Part shown: piece by piece, positions 1 through 4,232 of the stretch | How the letters are laid out: every line of letters begins with the position of its first letter | Numbering within the stretch: the first letter of the stretch is position 1 | From: Acidobacteriaceae bacterium | Lineage (GTDB): Bacteria > Acidobacteriota > Terriglobia > Terriglobales > Acidobacteriaceae | Length of the DNA: 6,652 nt | NCBI GenBank assembly: GCA_027364815.1 | Contig: DAHXOQ010000160.1 | Coordinates: 1 to 6,652, forward strand | Direction: 5' to 3' | Position numbers and translations under genes: made by a program | The notes under the pieces: model-generated | What the model saw: only the letters and a program-made list of their open reading frames with translations | Told to the model about the DNA's origin: nothing | Database searches by the model: none

Positions 1-25
1 GCCCACCCTCCCCGTCATCGCGTAA
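1..25 (+). CDS. Possible 3' end of a plus-strand gene (last codons only)
   Basis: Reading from base 2, one frame gives Pro-Thr-Leu-Pro-Val-Ile-Ala and a TAA stop at 23-25. The other two plus frames stay open across the hairpin at 43-78, which would be odd for a gene ending here. A stop 17 bases before a strong bidirectional terminator fits a gene converging on the minus-strand gene at 92-895. The C-ending codons resemble the 5' part of murA. Seven codons are too few to recognise a product, so this rests on position alone. Confidence 0.3.
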
Positions 26-42
26 ATTACATCTGCTCCAAC

Positions 43-78
43 AAAAGAGGGACGCGGCCATCGCCGCGTCCCTCTTTT
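43..78. terminator. Perfect bidirectional Rho-independent terminator
   Basis: The 15-base arm 43-57 (AAAAGAGGGACGCGG) is exactly complementary to 64-78. C58 can also pair with G63, leaving a four-base CATC loop. The GC-rich core ends in CTTTT on either strand, so the hairpin can stop transcription both ways. On the minus strand it begins 13 bases past the stop of the exported-protein gene. Its symmetry suggests a second gene converging from the left. Confidence 0.9.
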
Positions 79-91
79 CATGCACCCTGCT

Positions 92-895
92 TTACTTCGC
101 TGAAATCATATCTTCCACTTCAAAGACTTCCGAATCCACCATCGTCCTCAACTTTGCATACTTGGCAAACGTCTCGGTCGCATCCATATCCGGATGCACT
201 TTCTTCCAGCCCTCCATGAAGTTGTAATCCTTGTACAGCGCATCCCAGCTCGGATACACATCCACCGTCACCGCGTTGTACCTCATCCTGCTGCCTTCCG
301 GAAACACAATCGTGTTCAGCGACCAGCCCGTCCGCGCGCCGTCCTTCAACAACTGCTCGGCAAACGGCTTCCACACCTTCTTCTCATACTCCACATAATC
401 GTGCATGTTAGCTTCGTCAGCCTTCATGTAATTCACCACAAAGTAGTCGCCTTTGTGCATCGCGCCCACATAAGCTTCATTGTGGCTCATGTAGCTGTAT
501 ACCAGCGTCGTCAACGAAGTGCGCTTGTCCACATACTCGCGCGCCGTCGCCGTCACGCCGGCCTTCTTCAGCACCTCGCCAAGCTCGTCCATTCCCATCG
601 GCTTTGCCGGCGATCCCGGATACATCGACACAACCGTGTAATCGCATTGCGCCGCTTCACCCTGTGGAATAATATTGCGCAGCAGCATCCACGAACTATA
701 CGCGCCGGAATCCACGCGCGCCTGCGCAAATTTGCGTGCATCGCTTTCTACCCACTTGCGGAATTCAGCCATGCTCTCGCGTTTCACCTTGATACAGGCG
801 ACGCTGTGATAGCCACTCGGCGCCGTCTGCGCCATCATCGTAACGGACAGTGCCACGGCAATCGCGGCACCTAACAACATATGGGGAAGTTTCAT
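92..895 (-). CDS. Exported protein of unknown function, two tandem copies of one module
   Basis: I do not recognise a named family. The Met at 895 is preferred over an in-frame start at 988 because it follows an AGAGGAAC ribosome site and opens a signal peptide: Lys2, His5, a hydrophobic stretch at about 6-21, then likely cleavage after Ala22 or Ala25. The 267-residue product should therefore leave the cytoplasm. The mature part holds two similar halves, about 29-135 and 150-261. Each has an aromatic/hydrophobic strand, a charged helix with Phe-Ala (56-57; 178-179), Gly-Ala then Trp and Leu (64-65, 69, 71; 186-187, 191, 193), Pro-x-Gly (77-79; 199-201), a Tyr-Pro strand end (92-93; 214-215) and a late Arg-Thr (125-126; 250-251). 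The size and pattern suggest a duplicated dimeric alpha/beta barrel (ferredoxin-like) fold, which is inference. I see no catalytic motif, heme motif or lipobox. It appears monocistronic, divergent from murA, and ends at the terminator at 43-78. Confidence 0.85.
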   Translation of the reverse strand: MKLPHMLLGAAIAVALSVTMMAQTAPSGYHSVACIKVKRESMAEFRKWVESDARKFAQARVDSGAYSSWMLLRNIIPQGEAAQCDYTVVSMYPGSPAKPMGMDELGEVLKKAGVTATAREYVDKRTSLTTLVYSYMSHNEAYVGAMHKGDYFVVNYMKADEANMHDYVEYEKKVWKPFAEQLLKDGARTGWSLNTIVFPEGSRMRYNAVTVDVYPSWDALYKDYNFMEGWKKVHPDMDATETFAKYAKLRTMVDSEVFEVEDMISAK

Positions 896-969
896 CTCGT
901 TCCTCTTTCCAGGCTCAAAAAAGCCGCACGGTAGAGCACGGCCCCACCCCGGCTTCAAGTCCTCACGCC

Positions 970-998
970 ACAATACACCCGCCACCAAACAACATTAA
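970..998 (-). promoter_or_regulatory. Candidate sigma-70-type promoter for the exported-protein gene
   Basis: Read on the minus strand, TTAATG (998-993) and TATTGT (975-970) are 17 bases apart. They match the consensus -35 and -10 at three and four of six positions. The -10 box lies about 75 bases before the start at 895, leaving a moderate leader. The match is weak and AT-rich sequence gives such pairs by chance. Confidence 0.25.
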
Positions 999-1379
999 AC
1001 ATAAATCTCCCGCCGGGTGCCCTTGAAAATCTAGAGGACATCAAGTCTGTCATATTCACACTCACCCCATCGCAAATCACCGCATGGGCAAATTCCCATC
1101 ACGCTAAAATGCAGGGCTTGGGACATTTCGAAGAGTCATGGGTACCCCACGCGCCGAGTTCATGCCAGCGCGCTTTTGCGCCAACAGCGCCGCTGGCCAC
1201 CGCACAGCAGGTGATTGCAGATAATTACTCTTATCCAGCGCATAATAGGCTCAATCCAGATTCATGTTTCCAGACCGCTCGTCCCTTGACTATTTCCAGG
1301 ATGGCTAACTGATGAGTAAACATTTCTCTTCTAAACCCCTCATCTCTCATCCACCTATTCCATTTAGACTAAAACTGTT

Positions 1380-1384
1380 AGGAG
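1380..1384 (+). promoter_or_regulatory. Ribosome binding site of murA, unusually distant
   Basis: AGGAG is the only good Shine-Dalgarno match before murA. It lies 12 bases from the ATG at 1397, longer than the usual 5-9. No alternative in-frame start codon lies between them, and the protein begins exactly where MurA proteins begin, so the start stands. The spacing may lower initiation efficiency. Confidence 0.6.
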
Positions 1385-1396
1385 TTCGCTTTATTC

Positions 1397-2701
1397 ATGG
1401 ATAAATTTGTCATTCGCGGCGGAAATCCCCTCGTCGGCACAATTCGCGTTTCCGGGGCTAAAAACTCCGCGCTTCCCTGCATGGCCGCCGCACTCCTAAC
1501 CGAGGACGAGGTCATCCTCGAGAACATCCCCCAAGTTCATGACATTGAGACCGAACGCAAGCTCCTCGTATCCATGGGCGCAGACGTCAATCTTGGCTAC
1601 GGTCGCGCTCAGCATCGCACGACCATCTGCTGCAAGAACCTCTCCGACCCAGTCGCCAAGTATGAAATCGTCAAAACCATGCGAGCAAGTTCGCTCGTCC
1701 TTGGCCCGCTCGTCGCCCGCATTGGAATGGCTCGCGTCGCGCTCCCCGGCGGATGCGCCATCGGTGGCCGTCCCATCGACCTGCACATCAAGGGCCTGGA
1801 AAAAATGGGCGCAACCATCACGCAGGAGCATGGCTACCTCGAAGCTCGAGCCACACGTCTCAAGGGCGCGCACATCTTCTTCGACAAGATCACTGTCACC
1901 GGCACCGAAGACCTTCTCATGGCCGCGGTCCTCGCTGATGGCGAGACCCTCCTTGAGAACTGTGCTCGCGAACCCGAAGTCGCAGACACAGCCGCACTCC
2001 TCACCTCAATGGGCGCCAAAATTGAAGGTGCCGGCACCTCAACGATACGTGTTCAGGGCGTAACGAGTTTGCATGGCGCCCGTCATCGCATCAATCCCGA
2101 CCGCATTGAAGCCGGAACCTTCCTCATCGCCGGAGCCATTACCCAGGGCGACCTGATCGTCGACAACTGCAACCCCGCCCACCTCGGCGCACTCATTGAC
2201 AAGCTCACTCAAATGGGCGTGAGTGTAGAGACCATCGCTCCTGACCAACTCCGTGTTCGTGCCTCCCACCCGCTCTACGCTGTCGACATGTCCACCGAAG
2301 AATACCCCGGCTTCCCGACAGATATGCAAGCGCAGTTCATGGCCCTGGCCACCCAAGCCGATGGTGTTTCTCAGATCAAAGAGAATATCTTTGAAAATAG
2401 ATTTATGCATGTGCAGGAGCTGGTGAGAATGGGGGCGAACATCAAGGTCGATGGACGGGTGGCGACAGTGCGGGGCAAGACCACGCTTTCCTCAGCTGCA
2501 GTAATGTGCAGCGATCTTCGCGCATCAGCTTCATTGGTGCTTGCAGCCATGGTGGCTGATGGCGAGACAATTCTTGACCGTGTTTATCATATGGATCGTG
2601 GTTATGAACGATTTGAAGAAAAGCTCCGCAGTGTAGGCGCACAAATCAGGAGAATGGGGAACGTTTTTGCCACCAAGGATACAGCTCCGGAAAATATTTA
2701 A
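1397..2701 (+). CDS. murA: UDP-N-acetylglucosamine 1-carboxyvinyltransferase
   Basis: MurA transfers the enolpyruvyl group of phosphoenolpyruvate to UDP-GlcNAc in the cytoplasm, the first committed step of peptidoglycan synthesis and the target of fosfomycin. The 434-residue product is full length for this EPSP-synthase-like, two-domain family. Visible family positions are Lys22-Asn23 in SGAKNSALP, Arg96 in KTMRAS, the active-site loop PGGCAIGGRP with Cys120 and Arg125, Asp309 in PGFPTDMQ, Arg375 in DLRASAS and Arg401 in HMDRGYERFEEKL. Cys120 corresponds to E. coli Cys115. A Cys here rather than Asp predicts the fosfomycin-sensitive form, although sensitivity also depends on uptake. The start matches the family start. 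Codon use and strand bias change sharply near residue 330 (base about 2380): strongly C-ending before, G/T-ending after, with no break in the reading frame or motifs. No clear terminator follows. Confidence 0.97.
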   Translation: MDKFVIRGGNPLVGTIRVSGAKNSALPCMAAALLTEDEVILENIPQVHDIETERKLLVSMGADVNLGYGRAQHRTTICCKNLSDPVAKYEIVKTMRASSLVLGPLVARIGMARVALPGGCAIGGRPIDLHIKGLEKMGATITQEHGYLEARATRLKGAHIFFDKITVTGTEDLLMAAVLADGETLLENCAREPEVADTAALLTSMGAKIEGAGTSTIRVQGVTSLHGARHRINPDRIEAGTFLIAGAITQGDLIVDNCNPAHLGALIDKLTQMGVSVETIAPDQLRVRASHPLYAVDMSTEEYPGFPTDMQAQFMALATQADGVSQIKENIFENRFMHVQELVRMGANIKVDGRVATVRGKTTLSSAAVMCSDLRASASLVLAAMVADGETILDRVYHMDRGYERFEEKLRSVGAQIRRMGNVFATKDTAPENI

Positions 2702-2896
2702 CTTTGTCTAAATCAGTCCATTTGCAGTGACAGCCCACATCGCATCTTGGTAACAATTGCCGCGTATCAAACGCAACATTAATTGCCTATATATGAGTAT
2801 TATTATGTTAACCGTGGAAACTTGTTTTTACGCTCGCTGGCAACGGCTAATGAATTCAGAGTGTTAATCAGCCGGCTTTTCCTGAATTGAGGCAAA
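2702..2896 (+). promoter_or_regulatory. AT-rich spacer, probable promoter region of the GGDEF gene
   Basis: These 195 bases hold no gene. An AT-rich patch at about 2776-2812 (with TATATATGAG and TATTATTATG) is the likeliest promoter location. TTGCCT at 2784-2789 followed 17 bases later by TGTTAA is only a partial match, so I do not assign boxes. AGCCGGCT at 2871-2878 followed by TTTCC is palindromic but has no loop, so it is a poor terminator for murA. I see no c-di-GMP riboswitch-like structure. Confidence 0.4.
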
Positions 2897-4153
2897 ATGA
2901 ACTGGAGTGCAATTCCCGATATTACGGCTGCCGGATTCCTGGCGATTGCATTTGCTTCCGTGCTGAATCGAAATGGGGTCTCCGGGCCCTACCGTTGGCT
3001 GATTGGTTGGTTGCTGATCGTATTGCATTTTGTAGCGCTTTTATTTATTTCCATGCCAGCGTTCTGGGGCAATCTCGCTGATATTATCTCTACCACCGCA
3101 CTTCTCTGGGCTGCCGTCTTTTTTATGTGGGAGACAGTACCCTATAAAAGCTTAAATACCAGCAGATACATGCTATTCAGCATTTTGACGGCCAATCTAG
3201 TCCATTCAATATTCAGCAACATCGCCAATAGTTCAACACTTGCTCTCGATTTATCCTCTGCATTGTATGCAATTGGGCCGCTAACCGTTATGGCATTATC
3301 ATGGAAGCAGATTCATGCACCGATACGCATTTTGGCTGTCTCCAGCTATTGTGCACTGAGCATATTCCTGATTTTTTTGAATCATTACCCCCAACCTCAT
3401 ATGCTTCTGGCCTATGCACCAGAATTTCTGATTACCTATCTGCTATGCAGTGTCCACTTTACTGCTATCTATGGGCGCGCCACTGCTGGTTCACTAATCA
3501 CAATCACTGGGATGTATTTATGGGCATCTGTTTTTATCATTGCGCCCTATTTGTCTATTCACCCGCCCTCATTTCACATCGAAGAAGAAGTTTGGAACCT
3601 GCCCAAGTACATCGTAGCCGTTGGAATGATTTTGCTTTTGCTTGAAAATCAAGTTGAACATAATCGGTTTTTGGCACTGCGTGATGAATTGACAGGCTTG
3701 CCGAATAGAAGGCTATTTCAGGATCGCTTATCCAGAGCCATTGAACGTGCGCGGCGCTCTGGCACGCAAACTGCACTTTTGATGATCGATTTGGATCACT
3801 TCAAGAGTGTCAACGATACACATGGTCACATTGTGGGTGACGAATTGTTGAAATGTATTTCCAGAAAACTCGAACAGCGTTTGCGTAAAACTGATACTGT
3901 AGCTCGCACCGGAGGGGATGAATTTTCAATCATACTGGAGTGCCCAATTGAGCGCGAAGAGGCTAACAAGGTCGCGGATTCATTGTTATCAGAGGTGCGT
4001 GAACCAATAGCATTGGGAAACCATCTTGTGCAGGCAAGTTTTAGTCTTGGAATCGCACTTTATCCGGAAGATGCTCTGTGTCTAGATGATCTTTATATTG
4101 CGGCAGATACAAATATGTACAAATCAAAATCGGCGGTTTTGACCAGTCAGTAG
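2897..4153 (+). CDS. Polytopic membrane diguanylate cyclase (GGDEF domain)
   Basis: The C-terminal GGDEF domain (about 253-415 of 418) makes cyclic di-GMP from two GTP on the cytoplasmic face of the inner membrane. Active-site features are intact: DELTGLPNRR at 263-272, Asp298 and Asp300 in DLDHFK, Asn306-Asp307, and GGDEF at 339-343. The inhibitory I-site RxxD (Arg330, Asp333) sits the canonical five residues before GGDEF, so product feedback inhibition is expected. Residues 1-250 are very hydrophobic, with about eight or nine likely membrane helices (near 9-24, 33-52, 62-79, 91-110, 119-136, 142-161, 170-192, 198-218, 237-250). This is a MASE-like integral sensor that I cannot assign to a named family. 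There is no EAL or HD-GYP domain and no neighbouring partner. The ATG follows GAGG by four bases. GC content is markedly lower than in murA (about 40-45% in sampled stretches), which may mean transfer or weaker codon selection. Confidence 0.93.
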   Translation: MNWSAIPDITAAGFLAIAFASVLNRNGVSGPYRWLIGWLLIVLHFVALLFISMPAFWGNLADIISTTALLWAAVFFMWETVPYKSLNTSRYMLFSILTANLVHSIFSNIANSSTLALDLSSALYAIGPLTVMALSWKQIHAPIRILAVSSYCALSIFLIFLNHYPQPHMLLAYAPEFLITYLLCSVHFTAIYGRATAGSLITITGMYLWASVFIIAPYLSIHPPSFHIEEEVWNLPKYIVAVGMILLLLENQVEHNRFLALRDELTGLPNRRLFQDRLSRAIERARRSGTQTALLMIDLDHFKSVNDTHGHIVGDELLKCISRKLEQRLRKTDTVARTGGDEFSIILECPIEREEANKVADSLLSEVREPIALGNHLVQASFSLGIALYPEDALCLDDLYIAADTNMYKSKSAVLTSQ

Positions 4154-4172
4154 AAGAGACAATCGATCAACA

Positions 4173-4211
4173 AAACAAACAGGCTCAGAATTAATCTGAG
4201 CCTGTTTGTTT
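4173..4211. terminator. Perfect bidirectional terminator between convergent genes
   Basis: The 17-base arm 4173-4189 (AAACAAACAGGCTCAGA) is exactly complementary to 4195-4211, around a five-base loop ATTAA. The GC-rich core AGGCTCAG is flanked by A/T tracts that give a U-rich 3' side on either strand. It lies 20 bases after the stop of the diguanylate cyclase gene and 22 bases past the stop of pnp, so it can end both transcripts. Confidence 0.93.
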
Positions 4212-4232
4212 AACTTATCGTTGGTCAAGCGG

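Larger units (their letters stand above)
896..1396. other. Divergent intergenic region, 501 bases, no convincing gene
   Basis: This gap separates the minus-strand exported-protein gene from plus-strand murA, so it should hold both promoters. A plus-strand reading frame at 1109-1312 (67 codons) lacks a ribosome site and resembles nothing I know. The plus strand is strongly pyrimidine-rich near murA: 1321-1380 has 20 C and 2 G. GATGAG at 1311-1316 is mirrored by CTCATC at 1339-1344, which repeats at 1346-1351; this may be chance. A TTGACT at 1286-1291 has no good -10 box at normal spacing, and ATAATA at 1242-1247 has no good -35. I see no tRNA or riboswitch-like fold. Confidence 0.7.

Noticed and set aside
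194..874. Long plus-strand open frame (226 codons) opposite the exported-protein gene
   Set aside because: It is in codon register antisense to the real gene. Its product is full of His and Arg because it mirrors Met/Val and Ala codons. It has no ribosome site or recognisable domain, while the minus-strand product has a signal peptide and repeated modules.
911..926. Small hairpin GGCT/AGCC around a T-run in the leader of the exported-protein gene
   Set aside because: The stem is only four pairs, too weak to call an attenuator or terminator.
896..988. Upstream in-frame start that would extend the exported protein by 31 residues
   Set aside because: It would place a charged, Trp/Gly-rich stretch before the signal peptide. 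The good ribosome site lies directly before the Met at 895.
1109..1312. 67-codon plus-strand frame in the intergenic region before murA
   Set aside because: It has no ribosome site, no recognisable motif and irregular composition. It probably arises by chance in non-coding DNA.
1539..2063. Alternative-frame product (174 codons) within murA
   Set aside because: It is a Ser/Pro/Arg-rich shadow of the C-rich murA codons. MurA itself is certain in the main frame.
2849..2877. Possible GGCT...AGCC stem upstream of the diguanylate cyclase gene, considered as a riboswitch
   Set aside because: Pairing beyond four bases is interrupted by mismatches, and no c-di-GMP riboswitch core is visible.
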